This document shows positions 8,544-17,036 of a stretch of 64,000 bases of DNA, one piece after another (position 1 is the stretch's first letter; every line of letters begins with the position of its first letter). The notes under the pieces are model-generated. The model was not told the DNA's origin, made no database searches, and worked only from the letters and a program-made list of their open reading frames with translations. The position numbers were made by a program, and so were the translations under genes. The DNA comes from Fundicoccus culcitae (lineage in GTDB: Bacteria > Bacillota > Bacilli > Lactobacillales > Aerococcaceae), in NCBI RefSeq assembly GCF_024661895.1, contig NZ_CP102453.1:434001-498000 (forward strand). Reading direction: 5' to 3'.

Positions 8544-9764
8544 ATGAAAAATAAATCGAAACGAGTCAAGAGCATGGTTGTTTTATCCTTCTTAGGTAGC
8601 CAAATGATTGTTACGCTTGTTCAAGCGCAAGAGGGCGTTGAAACAAAACCTCCTGTAACTGAATATGAACCGCGTTTCCCTGAACAAACACGCGCCCAAG
8701 CTGTTGAAACTGAAGCAGAATATGATGTGAATGTTATTACGGAAGCGTTAAATTCCCCCTGGGGTATGGATGAATTACCGGATGGTCGATTACTGATTAC
8801 ACAAAAAAATGATGGGAATATGCTTATTTATTCGTTCGAAACAGGTGAGCTTGGACAACCCATTGTTGGTTTTCCTGAAGTAAATAACGGTGGTCAAGGT
8901 GGAATGCTTGATGTAGCGATAGCGCCAGACTTTAAAGAAAGTCGTTTAATTTATTTCACTTTCTCTGAAAATGTTGAAGATGGTACGGTAACAGCTGTTG
9001 GTCGTGGTCTTTTAAGTGAGGATGAAACACAAGTTGAAAATACAGAGGTAATTTTTAGAGCGGAACCTGCTTATAATGGAAATTTACATTATGGGAGCCG
9101 TCTTGTCTTTGATAATGAGGGTAACTTATACGTAAGTTTTGGTGAACGCTCCGATGCTGGCATTCGAGAAGAAGCACAAAATGTTGAAGCATACTTAGGA
9201 ACGGTCATTCATATTACAGCTGATGGCCAAGCGGTGGAAGCTAGTCCCTATATCAATGATGCGCATGCTTTAGCAGAGATATTTACTTATGGTCATCGAA
9301 ATGTACAAGGGATGGATATGCATCCGGAGACTGGAGAGGTTTGGATCAGTGAAATGGGGCCGCAGGGCGGCGATGAGGTGAATCGTTTGGAAGCTGGTTC
9401 TAATTATGGTTGGCCAAGAGTGAGTTATGGGATTGAATATTCAGGTGCACCGATAAATGAAGGGGAGACGAGTGGGGACAGCTTTACTGAACCGATTTAC
9501 TACTGGGATCCGTCAATTGCTCCCAGTGGAATGGCTTTTTATGATAGTGATGTGATAGCTGAATGGGGAAATAATTTGTTTATTGGTGCTTTAGCTGGTA
9601 GTCATATAGCGCGGTTAGTGATTGAAGATAATTGGGTTGTTGGTGAAGAGCGTTTGTTAGCCAATGAAGAGCAACGTTTTAGAGATATTCATGTCGGGAC
9701 GGATGGTGCAATTTATGCGATTACAGACCAAGGTCGATTATATCAGATTCAGAGTGCAGAGTAA
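8544..9764 (+). CDS. Secreted PQQ-dependent sugar dehydrogenase-type beta-propeller
   Basis: 406 residues. ATG 8544 follows an AAAGGTGG site; the TTG just before it at 8541 is not needed. Residues 1-28 are a cleavable signal peptide ending VQAQE. The rest is a six-bladed glucose/sorbosone dehydrogenase propeller (YliI/Asd type). It shows N-SPWGM-ELPDGRLLITQ, GGQGGMLDVAIAPDF, YGHRNVQGM, EMGPQGGDEVN and NYGWPRVSYG, which include the catalytic His and Arg region. Relatives oxidise aldose sugars with PQQ at the cell surface. I see no PQQ synthesis genes here, so the cofactor would have to be scavenged. Confidence 0.85.
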   Translation: MKNKSKRVKSMVVLSFLGSQMIVTLVQAQEGVETKPPVTEYEPRFPEQTRAQAVETEAEYDVNVITEALNSPWGMDELPDGRLLITQKNDGNMLIYSFETGELGQPIVGFPEVNNGGQGGMLDVAIAPDFKESRLIYFTFSENVEDGTVTAVGRGLLSEDETQVENTEVIFRAEPAYNGNLHYGSRLVFDNEGNLYVSFGERSDAGIREEAQNVEAYLGTVIHITADGQAVEASPYINDAHALAEIFTYGHRNVQGMDMHPETGEVWISEMGPQGGDEVNRLEAGSNYGWPRVSYGIEYSGAPINEGETSGDSFTEPIYYWDPSIAPSGMAFYDSDVIAEWGNNLFIGALAGSHIARLVIEDNWVVGEERLLANEEQRFRDIHVGTDGAIYAITDQGRLYQIQSAE

Positions 9765-9862
9765 GTAAAAATACTGGGCATAGAATGACTGATATATTAA
9801 AATATTTATCATTAAATATTTTGTTCACAAACGATTAACTTATTTTACAATTATATAGGAAA

Positions 9863-9888
9863 GATTGTCTATTATAAGTTAAACAATC
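9863..9888. promoter_or_regulatory. Inverted repeat upstream of secreted nuclease
   Basis: GATTGT (9863-9868) and ACAATC (9883-9888) flank a TATTAT-like -10. The dyad may be an operator. No regulator can be named. Confidence 0.3.
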
Positions 9889-9903
9889 GTTTTATAGAAA
9901 GAG

Positions 9904-10935
9904 ATGAGTAATGTGAACATATTTAGAAAACTGAACTTAGTGAAGATATTTATTTTGATTAGTTTGTTGTTTCCAACGGTCAGTTCAGTTATGGCACAAG
10001 ATCAAGTGATTGATAGTGCGGGTTTTTCAGTAACAACACAATTGCCTGAAAAGTCACCTGTTGTTTCTGAAGGGGAATTATACACAGTAATTAATGATAA
10101 TATTCCTTATTTTACAGATAAGGATTTAACGGATAGTGATCCTTGGATTGAATTTAGTCTTTTAGATGAATATAGACGTGTTGGTGCTGCCAATGCAGTA
10201 TTAACCAGTGATTTAATGCCGACACAGGTCCGAGAAAATGTGTCAAATATTCAACCAAGTGGTTGGCAGCAAGTCAAATACAACAACCAATACCTTTATA
10301 ATAGAAGTCATTTAATTGGTTTTCAGTTGATTGGTGATGGGAATCCCGAGTTGAATTTGATGACAGGTACACGGGAGTTTAATGCAGACGGCATGATTCC
10401 CTTTGAAAACTTTGTTGCAATGACCATTGAATCAGGTTTAACGGTGAGATATCGTGTGACTCCATTTTATGAAGCTGGGAATGTCTTAGCTAGCGGCGTT
10501 TTCATGGAAGGGTTTTCATTAGAGGATAATGGAGAAAGCCTGGAATTTAATATTTATATACCCAATCGGCAATCTGGAATTGCCATTGATTATGGGACTG
10601 GCTTAAGTATTGAAGGATCAGAAATTACTCAAACAGTAACTGGAAATTCGGCATATAAACCGACAGAAACAACTCTGTATTATTCATATAATCGTGATGG
10701 TAGTTTAAATGCAGATGAACCAACAGCCACTCAATCATTAGTATCTGAACCTCAAACAGTTGAAGAACCACCAGTAGCAGCTACATATATTGTAAATACC
10801 AACACGGGTAAATTCCATTATGCCGATTGTTCAAGTGTCAATGATATGGCTGAACATAATAAAATGCCAATGAACGATTATGATCAAATTATTAGCATGG
10901 GATATGTGCCGTGTAAAAGATGTAATCCGAGATAA
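9904..10935 (+). CDS. Secreted DNA/RNA non-specific endonuclease with C-terminal Cys-rich domain
   Basis: 343 residues from ATG 9904; a GTG at 9913 has a better-spaced AGAGATGAG site and could be the true start. A signal peptide ends near MAQD. Residues about 50-250 are an EndA/streptodornase-type nuclease: YLYNRSHLIGFQLIGDGN, LNLMTGTREFN, GMIPFENFV. The usual DRGH catalytic motif reads NRSH, keeping the His. Residues about 295-343 form a small domain with YHADC-type Cys, His and a final PCKRCNP, as in Ada-like metal-binding tails. Likely a secreted or surface nuclease for nucleotide scavenging or for removing extracellular DNA. Confidence 0.85.
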   Translation: MSNVNIFRKLNLVKIFILISLLFPTVSSVMAQDQVIDSAGFSVTTQLPEKSPVVSEGELYTVINDNIPYFTDKDLTDSDPWIEFSLLDEYRRVGAANAVLTSDLMPTQVRENVSNIQPSGWQQVKYNNQYLYNRSHLIGFQLIGDGNPELNLMTGTREFNADGMIPFENFVAMTIESGLTVRYRVTPFYEAGNVLASGVFMEGFSLEDNGESLEFNIYIPNRQSGIAIDYGTGLSIEGSEITQTVTGNSAYKPTETTLYYSYNRDGSLNADEPTATQSLVSEPQTVEEPPVAATYIVNTNTGKFHYADCSSVNDMAEHNKMPMNDYDQIISMGYVPCKRCNPR

Positions 10936-10949
10936 ATAATCCATTTAAA

Positions 10950-11029
10950 AAATATCACCGTTTTAAAGTTCATTTCGTGGATTAGTATCCACAAAGTCAT
11001 TTGAAATGAGCTTAGAAACAGTGATATTT
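10950..11029. terminator. Large branched hairpin after the nuclease gene
   Basis: The outer stem AAATATCAC/GTGATATTT (10950-10958 with 11021-11029) encloses a CATTTC/GAAATG pairing and a TGGAT/ATCCA hairpin. It is plausible as a terminator, although it is longer than usual. Confidence 0.6.
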
Positions 11030-11474
11030 ATTTGGTAGTTTTTTAGTTTGAGTTCTTTTTAATATAAAAATAATATAATATATATTATGTAAACCCAAAT
11101 ATACAAGAATAAATATTCATAAATTAAGATAATGACTTGTCATTGTCTTAATCCGCTCTCTTCTCTCATTTAAGATCGAAGGTCTTTGCGTATCCATTAT
11201 CGCTCCTCTAAATGATTTTGATTAACTCATTCAGTATTTTCGCAGTAACATAGCTGATTTCGGCTTATTAGGCGCATTATCTTTCACAGCATAGCAGATA
11301 GAATTCTTCAATTTTTAAACCAACATCGACATTTCCAAATCCTAATTCATTCCATTTTAATCATTTCAGGTGTAACTCCAATCATTTACAACAACTTCCG
11401 GTGTTAATTTACTGTACAATTGTAACCTCTAATTTTTGGTCCTTATTATAACATCTAAACAATGATAACCCCGC
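11030..11474. other. Intergenic stretch with no supported gene
   Basis: AT-rich. A 26-codon frame on the minus strand near 11195-11115 has a GAGGAG site but no recognisable product, and short flanking frames are full of stops. I see no RNA gene or operator. It may be degraded mobile DNA. Confidence 0.5.
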
Positions 11475-12062
11475 TTATAATTCAATCTGATGCTTGCATT
11501 TCTCTTTTACAATTGGATCATGAGAGACTAAAATTATTATTCGATTTGAATACCTTTCCAAAATGAAATCACTTATAAAATCTGAGTAAGATTGATCCAA
11601 ATTTGAGGTAATTTCATCCCCTAATATAATTGCCTTATCTTGAAAAAGTGCTCGTAAAATTGCTAATTTTTGTTGTTGGCCACCTGAAAGTTTATTCACT
11701 TTCTTTTTTAAAGAAAAATCAATTTGTAATTGAGAGATTAATCTCTCTAATTCTGATTTATTAATTTCAAGTTTATTAAGCTCGAAAGGTAAACAAACAT
11801 TTTTGTAGCCAGATAAATATGATACTAATTTAAAATCTTGAAAAATAGGTGCAGACTCTTCCTTTATATTACCATTAAATGCAATTTGAACTTTGTGATT
11901 CTGTTTAAGTCCCATTAAATATTTCAAGATTGTCGTTTTCCCTGAACCGCTTTTTCCTGTGATAACTGTAGGTTCTCCTAATCTAAATGTATGTGAAAAA
12001 TTCAAATATTGTTCATCATTAAGCGAAAGATTATTTATTTCGATTGAAATTGTTTCATTCAT
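11475..12062 (-). CDS. ABC transporter ATP-binding protein, bacteriocin-associated type
   Basis: 195 residues from the ATG at 12062, which has AGGGGAG upstream and overlaps the preceding permease by 8 bases. It has Walker A GKSGSGKT, signature LSGGQQQK, Walker B AIILGDEIT and H-loop SHD. The small MacB/LolD-type ATPase follows permease genes, as in lactococcin-972-type clusters, where ATPase and permease are credited with immunity or export. It is the last gene of the cassette that starts near 16848. The element at 13144-15695 splits that operon upstream, so expression may depend on a new promoter. Confidence 0.78.
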   Translation of the reverse strand: MNETISIEINNLSLNDEQYLNFSHTFRLGEPTVITGKSGSGKTTILKYLMGLKQNHKVQIAFNGNIKEESAPIFQDFKLVSYLSGYKNVCLPFELNKLEINKSELERLISQLQIDFSLKKKVNKLSGGQQQKLAILRALFQDKAIILGDEITSNLDQSYSDFISDFILERYSNRIIILVSHDPIVKEKCKHQIEL

Positions 12063-13092
12063 TGAACTCACTCCCCTCTCGACCCCAGATATTGGATATA
12101 TTTTTAAATAGATAGGTTAATGAATAAGACAAAAAGATGAGATTTGTGGTTAATGATAAAATAAAAGATAAGTTATTGAATCTTAAATCAAATAAATAGT
12201 AGTTTAGCATGACTGAGAATCCTGAACTAAAAAAATATAGTGTGTAAATCAATAAAACCCACATCTTTTGAATGCTATCATAAGATTTTAGCAAGTGAAA
12301 ACCCACATAAGAAAATTCAGAATTTTTAACTTTCCTTAACAGTAAATTTTGAGATAGAATCAATCCCAAGATAGTTAAGATGATAGTTAAAAAATAAATG
12401 TATGAAATAGTTCTAGTGGATGAAATATGTGAATTATATTTAGGATTTAAAAAAATATTGATGTTTAAAAAGTCACCAAACTTGTTCAATTCACTTTTAA
12501 GGTGAGTTACTTCATCTAGTGAGGGATTAATTAAGTATAGGTGATTCAAAAATTCATTAAAAGCTTCATCAATTCCATACGCATCCATTAAAAGCAGGTT
12601 TAATTCATCTTTATTGATAAAATAGTATATATTATTATATTCGGTCGAATATAAATTTATATATTCTCTATCTTTAAAAGGCATGAATGAATATTCATTA
12701 TCATTTAATAATGTGATATTGTTAGTTAGTATCCCAAAATCACTATCTGCTAAGTATATTGAACTATACTCATAAGTATTTGTATATATTAGCTGCTGAT
12801 CAAAAAATTCAGATTCAATTTCTCGAGGTGGTAAAGACATTGAGGAAATATAATTATAATCAGCCAGAATATCAAGTATCTCATTGATTATATCTTTTGA
12901 GAAAGGTTCTGAATTGACTGAACTCAAATAATAAGAATTTGAAGTAATTTGTAAATCAGTGAAATCACTGACATGTTCAAAAAAAAGAGTGCCATATAAT
13001 ACATTAGAAGACAACAAGAAAAATAAAAAAATGAAAAGCATGATAAAATACCGCGAGTTTTCTTTTATAATTCCAGTAAATATTCTAAACAA
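12055..13092 (-). CDS. Bacteriocin-associated ABC permease, second half-protein
   Basis: 345 residues from a TTG start at 13092, with GAGGGTGA 6 bases upstream. One N-terminal helix (about 15-36) is followed by a roughly 180-residue extracellular domain (about 37-225) and then three helices (about 228-330), a MacB/FtsX-like plan. The permease half at 15689-16651 has the same plan. Together they resemble the single ~680-residue bacteriocin-associated integral membrane protein of lactococcin-972-type systems, here as two genes. The immediate downstream ATPase supports this. Assignment to that family is inference. Confidence 0.65.
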   Translation of the reverse strand: MFRIFTGIIKENSRYFIMLFIFLFFLLSSNVLYGTLFFEHVSDFTDLQITSNSYYLSSVNSEPFSKDIINEILDILADYNYISSMSLPPREIESEFFDQQLIYTNTYEYSSIYLADSDFGILTNNITLLNDNEYSFMPFKDREYINLYSTEYNNIYYFINKDELNLLLMDAYGIDEAFNEFLNHLYLINPSLDEVTHLKSELNKFGDFLNINIFLNPKYNSHISSTRTISYIYFLTIILTILGLILSQNLLLRKVKNSEFSYVGFHLLKSYDSIQKMWVLLIYTLYFFSSGFSVMLNYYLFDLRFNNLSFILSLTTNLIFLSYSLTYLFKNISNIWGREGSEFNE

Positions 13093-13137
13093 GTAACTTC
13101 ACCCTCTTCCAAAAATACATTAAAATGATTATTTCGC

Positions 13138-13143
13138 GCTATC
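13138..13143. repeat. Candidate target-site duplication, left copy
   Basis: GCTATC lies directly outside the left end of the IS21 element and is repeated at 15696-15701 on the other side. Removing the element and one copy keeps the interrupted permease frame open. Confidence 0.5.
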
Positions 13144-13172
13144 AGAGCACTCAATTCGCATTTGGAGTCCAC
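13144..13172 (+). repeat. IS21 left inverted repeat
   Basis: Contains ATTCGCATTTGGAGTCCAC, repeated inverted at 15661-15679. The outer AGAGCA also matches the other end. Confidence 0.85.
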
Positions 13173-13322
13173 CTGTGGATAAGTCAAATAATCGTAAAAC
13201 GAAAATTGAATACGCACTTTAGGACAACTGATTCATGGTTTGAGTCCACTTAAGTTCCTGCTTTATGTATAGTTAAATTGGAAGTTTTATTACTTCCAAA
13301 ATACATAAGGGAGGATATTTTT

Positions 13323-14882
13323 ATGTCCAGAAAAATACCTGTAAAGGTAATCATGCTGTATCGAGATCAAGGTTTATCTCGAAATATGATTGCTAAGTCA
13401 CAAAATATCAGTCGCAATTCAGTCAGTCAAGTGTTTCAAAGGGCTAGTCAACTAAATGTGTCTTTTCAAGACATCGAATCAATGTCTGAGAATCAAGTCT
13501 ATCGTCTTTTTTTCCCAGATCGTTATCAATCGGAAGTAATGTATGCGCATCCAAATTACGAAGTGATTCATAAAGAATTACAGAAAGTTGGTGTCACTTT
13601 AAAACTTTTATGGCAAGAGTATACCGATAATTGTCGAAAATCGAACGAAATAGCTGTTGGCTATACAAAATTTTGTGAAGATTATCAAAAATATATCGAT
13701 CAATATCGATTAACGAATCACTTAGTACATAAACCAGGTGTTAGTGTACAAGTTGATTGGAGCGGCTCTCATTTGAAGCTAATAGATAGTAATACAGGGG
13801 AAATTACACCTGTATATCTGTTTGTTGGTACGTTACCTTACAGTCAAATGACCTATGTTGAGCCTACTTTAGACACGAAAAGTGATACTTGGTTAAAGTG
13901 TCATGTAAATATGTTTAGTTTTTTAGGTGGTAGTCCAATAAAGCTCGTTTGTGACAACTTAAAAACGGGCGTGATTACACATCCAAAAGAAGGTGATATT
14001 GTTCTGAATCATCAATATGAAATGCTTGCCAATCACTATGTCATGGCCATTATGCCGACAAAAATTAGGAAGCCAAAACAAAAAGCAGCTGTGGAAGGGG
14101 CGGTTGGTAAAATAGCGACAGCTATTATCGCTACCTTACGCCACCAAGTTTTCCACTCGTTTCCAGAATTAAAAATAGCCGTAAGAGAAAAGTTAGATGA
14201 CTATAACGCTAAACCATTTCAAACAAGGGAGGGTAGTAGAAAGCTCATTTTTGATAATAATGAAAAAGATAAATTAAGATCTCTACCAGTCGTTCCATTC
14301 GAAATTGCTGAATGGGTCTATGGACGTAAAGTAAGATATGATTGTCATATTGTTTTTCAAAAGAACTACTATTCTTGCCCCTACCAATATATAAGAAAAA
14401 GTGTTGATTTAAAGGTAACAGATCAAATGGTTGAAATTTATTATCAACAAGAACGCATTGCTAGTCATCTTCGTTTTCCAATGTATAGAGAGTATGCTTA
14501 TTCAACCCAAGTTGAACATACACCTGATTATTTTAATCAGCCGGAGTGGAATGACCAAAGAATTCTACGCTGGGCTCATAGTATTGGTCCTTGCACCTAT
14601 AAAGTGATTCAACGAATCTTTGAAAGTGTACAAATTAAAGAACAAGGCTATCAATCCTGTTTATCCGTTTTAAACTTGACGAAGAAATACTCAAAAGAAC
14701 ATCTTGAGATTGCTTGTCAAATTGCTTTAGACAAAATTCATTCTCCGAGATATCGCCAACTGAATTCAATTTTATCAAGTAAAGTGAATAAAGGTTTCTT
14801 TGAACAACAAACGAATCAACAACCGTCAAATATAGGGTACCTAAGAGGTCCAGAATATTATGGAGGGAACCAAAATGATTAA
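13323..14882 (+). CDS. istA: IS21-family transposase IstA
   Basis: 519 residues. ATG 13323 follows GGGAGG; the upstream in-frame start at 13278 lacks a site. It has an N-terminal helix-turn-helix (YRDQGLSRNMIAKSQNISRN), then an rve integrase core with the acidic triad in VQVDWSG, VCDNLKT and KAAVEGAVG. It catalyses strand transfer and works with the IstB ATPase. Length is normal and the frame is intact, so the element may be active. Its end overlaps istB by 8 bases. Confidence 0.93.
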   Translation: MSRKIPVKVIMLYRDQGLSRNMIAKSQNISRNSVSQVFQRASQLNVSFQDIESMSENQVYRLFFPDRYQSEVMYAHPNYEVIHKELQKVGVTLKLLWQEYTDNCRKSNEIAVGYTKFCEDYQKYIDQYRLTNHLVHKPGVSVQVDWSGSHLKLIDSNTGEITPVYLFVGTLPYSQMTYVEPTLDTKSDTWLKCHVNMFSFLGGSPIKLVCDNLKTGVITHPKEGDIVLNHQYEMLANHYVMAIMPTKIRKPKQKAAVEGAVGKIATAIIATLRHQVFHSFPELKIAVREKLDDYNAKPFQTREGSRKLIFDNNEKDKLRSLPVVPFEIAEWVYGRKVRYDCHIVFQKNYYSCPYQYIRKSVDLKVTDQMVEIYYQQERIASHLRFPMYREYAYSTQVEHTPDYFNQPEWNDQRILRWAHSIGPCTYKVIQRIFESVQIKEQGYQSCLSVLNLTKKYSKEHLEIACQIALDKIHSPRYRQLNSILSSKVNKGFFEQQTNQQPSNIGYLRGPEYYGGNQND

Positions 14883-15627
14883 TGCTGAAACAATACGTAA
14901 ACTAAGACAATTAGATTTAGATGGATTTGTAGATGCCTTAGAAATGCAGGAAATGAACATAAGCGCGCTTCAACTCACATTTGATGAAAGAATACAGTTA
15001 GCGACAGATTCGCTTTATCAAGAGAAATATAACCATCGCGTTCAAGGTTTGATTAATCGGGCGAAACTTCGCTTTTCTGATGCTGATTTAGCTACTATCT
15101 ATTATGAAAAACGGGACATTAATCGCGAAATTTTACAAGAATTAGGTCGTTGTAATTTTATCCATCAACAATTAGATGTAATTATGCAAGGATTTACGGG
15201 TTCAGGTAAAACATTTCTTGGGTGTGCTTTAGGTAAAGAAGCCTGTAAAAAAGAAATCCGAACACGGTACATTCGATTACCAGATTTATTAATCGAGCGG
15301 GACGAGGCGACTTTGAAAGACAAAGGAATAACAAATTTATTGAGAAAATATTCGAACTATGGACTACTAATCTTAGATGAATGGCTTCTCGATGACCTTG
15401 TAGAAGATGATCTGAAATTCATTTTCGAACTTGTCGAACGTCGCCACGACACTCACTCTACTATCTATTGTACACAATTTCGTAGAGGAGATTGGCATCA
15501 AAGATTAGGCGGGAGTGTTCATGCCGATGCTATAATGGACCGAATTGTTCATAGAGCGATTTGGTTTGAAACAGGTACAATGAATATGCGAGAGAAATTA
15601 GGTCAAAATAAAGAAGTTGAAAAATAA
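14875..15627 (+). CDS. istB: IS21-family helper ATPase IstB
   Basis: 250 residues. ATG 14875 has GGAGGG upstream. The DnaC-like AAA+ ATPase has Walker A GFTGSGKT and Walker B LLILDEW. It assembles on target DNA and recruits IstA. The frame is intact and full length. Confidence 0.93.
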   Translation: MINAETIRKLRQLDLDGFVDALEMQEMNISALQLTFDERIQLATDSLYQEKYNHRVQGLINRAKLRFSDADLATIYYEKRDINREILQELGRCNFIHQQLDVIMQGFTGSGKTFLGCALGKEACKKEIRTRYIRLPDLLIERDEATLKDKGITNLLRKYSNYGLLILDEWLLDDLVEDDLKFIFELVERRHDTHSTIYCTQFRRGDWHQRLGGSVHADAIMDRIVHRAIWFETGTMNMREKLGQNKEVEK

Positions 15628-15633
15628 AACAAT

Positions 15634-15658
15634 CGCCACGCTTTATGCGTGGCTTTTT
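15634..15658 (+). terminator. Terminator of the IS21 transposition genes
   Basis: GCCACGC-tttat-GCGTGGC followed by five T bases, inside the element just before its right inverted repeat. Confidence 0.85.
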
Positions 15659-15660
15659 AA

Positions 15661-15689
15661 GTGGACTCCAAATGCGAATAGGCTGCTCT
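15661..15689 (-). repeat. IS21 right inverted repeat
   Basis: GTGGACTCCAAATGCGAAT is the exact reverse complement of the left end at 13154-13172. The outer TGCTCT also matches. Confidence 0.85.
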
Positions 15690-16651
15690 CAAATGGCTAT
15701 CGATTGCTCCGAACTAGCGTATAGGTGGGTCTGAAGCCGCGGAATAATCATTAAAATTCCTTTAGACCATAATCGAAACCAAATTCCAGTATAAAATGTG
15801 AAAATAATGGCATAGACTATATTAGTAAAAAAACAAATTATTAGGAACATCACTATAAGAATTATATTTGGAAGATGAGTGTCTAAGTTAATTAGATTCT
15901 TATAACATGCACTAAAATTGCTAAATATAATATATTGACTAAGACATTCTCTAATCGACATCACATAAAAAATCAAAGGGAAGAATATAAAAATTTGAAC
16001 TAAAGAACCAAAGGTGATAAGTAATTGACTAATTATTGGACGATTTTTAACATATGGTACTTTAAACTTAACATCCATCTTATTGAGCTCACTACTGTCT
16101 GTCTTTATAGAGAACTGGCTATGAATTATATCTCTTGTATTATTTGTTGGGTTTATTAAAAATAATGAATAGGTTTTCGAAAAATCTAATTTTCCAATGG
16201 GGAGTATTATTTCGATATTCGGAATTCCTAAGAAGTAATCTTTAAGAAAAAATCCAACAGCTTCATATCGTTCGTTCTGAATATCAATATCTTCAAAATC
16301 TTTTTCATTAATATATGGATCTACTCCCCGCAAAAGGACATTCTGGTTCGATTTAACCTCTTGTTTACTAAAACTTCTGCCAATTATCATTGACTTTTGT
16401 ACTAAAACATCAGCATCATATAGATATGCCGTTTTTTCTGAAGAATTGAGAATAACTAATGTTCCAGAGGTCATTTCTTCAACTATGTTGTCTACTTGAT
16501 GTTGGTTAATCTTTTCTTCTTTGGTTATAATATAAGCGTTATCAATGAATAAATTTAACTCAACTAGATTCATTTCAAACATTATACATGCTATAAATAC
16601 ATTGGTAAGCGTATACAATATAAATATAATAAAGGGAGTTTTAGTTTTCAT
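15689..16651 (-). pseudogene. Bacteriocin-associated ABC permease, first half-protein, cut near its 3' end by IS21
   Basis: ATG 16651 follows AGAGGT; the ATG at 16657 is too close to that site. The first ~315 residues are native: one helix (about 5-25), a roughly 170-residue extracellular domain, then about four helices (210-305). The last residues are read from the inserted element. Removing 13144-15695 and one GCTATC copy extends the frame by about 24 codons to a stop near 13065, overlapping the start of the next permease at 13092. That fits an original translationally coupled pair. The membrane core is complete, so the truncated product could still fold, but transcription into 12055-13092 is interrupted. 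Confidence 0.65.
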
Positions 16652-16662
16652 ACACATACCTC

Positions 16663-16848
16663 TTATTTTTCTAAAATTTCATATCCAGCTACTTCAAATG
16701 TATTTTCGATACTCCACTCAAAATCATGACTTCTACTTATTGGCCAAGCATTAGCTGGCGCTACGTTAAAGTTATAATAGAATTGAGTTGGCGGAGCGCT
16801 AAGATCCCATGTGTCCCAAACAGTAGTACTATTGGAATGTATTCTTCT
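16663..16848 (-). pseudogene. Remnant of a small secreted (bacteriocin-like) peptide gene without start or signal peptide
   Basis: An open frame of 62 codons ends 12 bases before the permease start. It reads STTVWDTWDLSAPPTQFYYN, then NVAPANAWPISRSHDFEWS and a short acidic end. It is rich in Trp and Tyr, like the mature parts of lactococcin-972-type peptides, and sits exactly where the precursor gene lies in those clusters. A stop codon at 16849-16851 precedes it and no ATG, GTG or TTG starts it. A good AAGGGAG site lies about 30 bases upstream, suggesting that the signal-peptide segment was deleted. Family membership is not proven. Confidence 0.45.
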
Positions 16849-17036
16849 CTATTTTATAAACTCCCTTTAATATATATACAAGCCATAATATGATGATTGA
16901 CTATTTACTTATAGTAAGTTTTCAGCAATCAATTAATTGTTAGACAAATTCTATTTAAACATATTAGTAAACAATCAATATCATGTAATAATTATAATAT
17001 AATCGGAAATTTATTTAGATTGATGTTAAATATACT

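Larger units (their letters stand above)
13144..15695 (+). mobile_element. IS21-family insertion sequence
   Basis: About 2.55 kb carrying istA and istB in the standard order. Terminal inverted repeats of 29 bases (13144-13172 and 15661-15689) match at 25 positions, including 19 perfect ones at the inner part. The right end has 6 extra bases before the GCTATC flank, so the precise outer tip is uncertain. It is inserted in a bacteriocin-type ABC operon, in opposite orientation to those genes. Confidence 0.88.

Noticed and set aside
11030-11474. Small minus-strand gene or transposase remnant
   Set aside because: A 26-codon frame with a ribosome site exists, but no recognisable motif and surrounding frames are full of stops.
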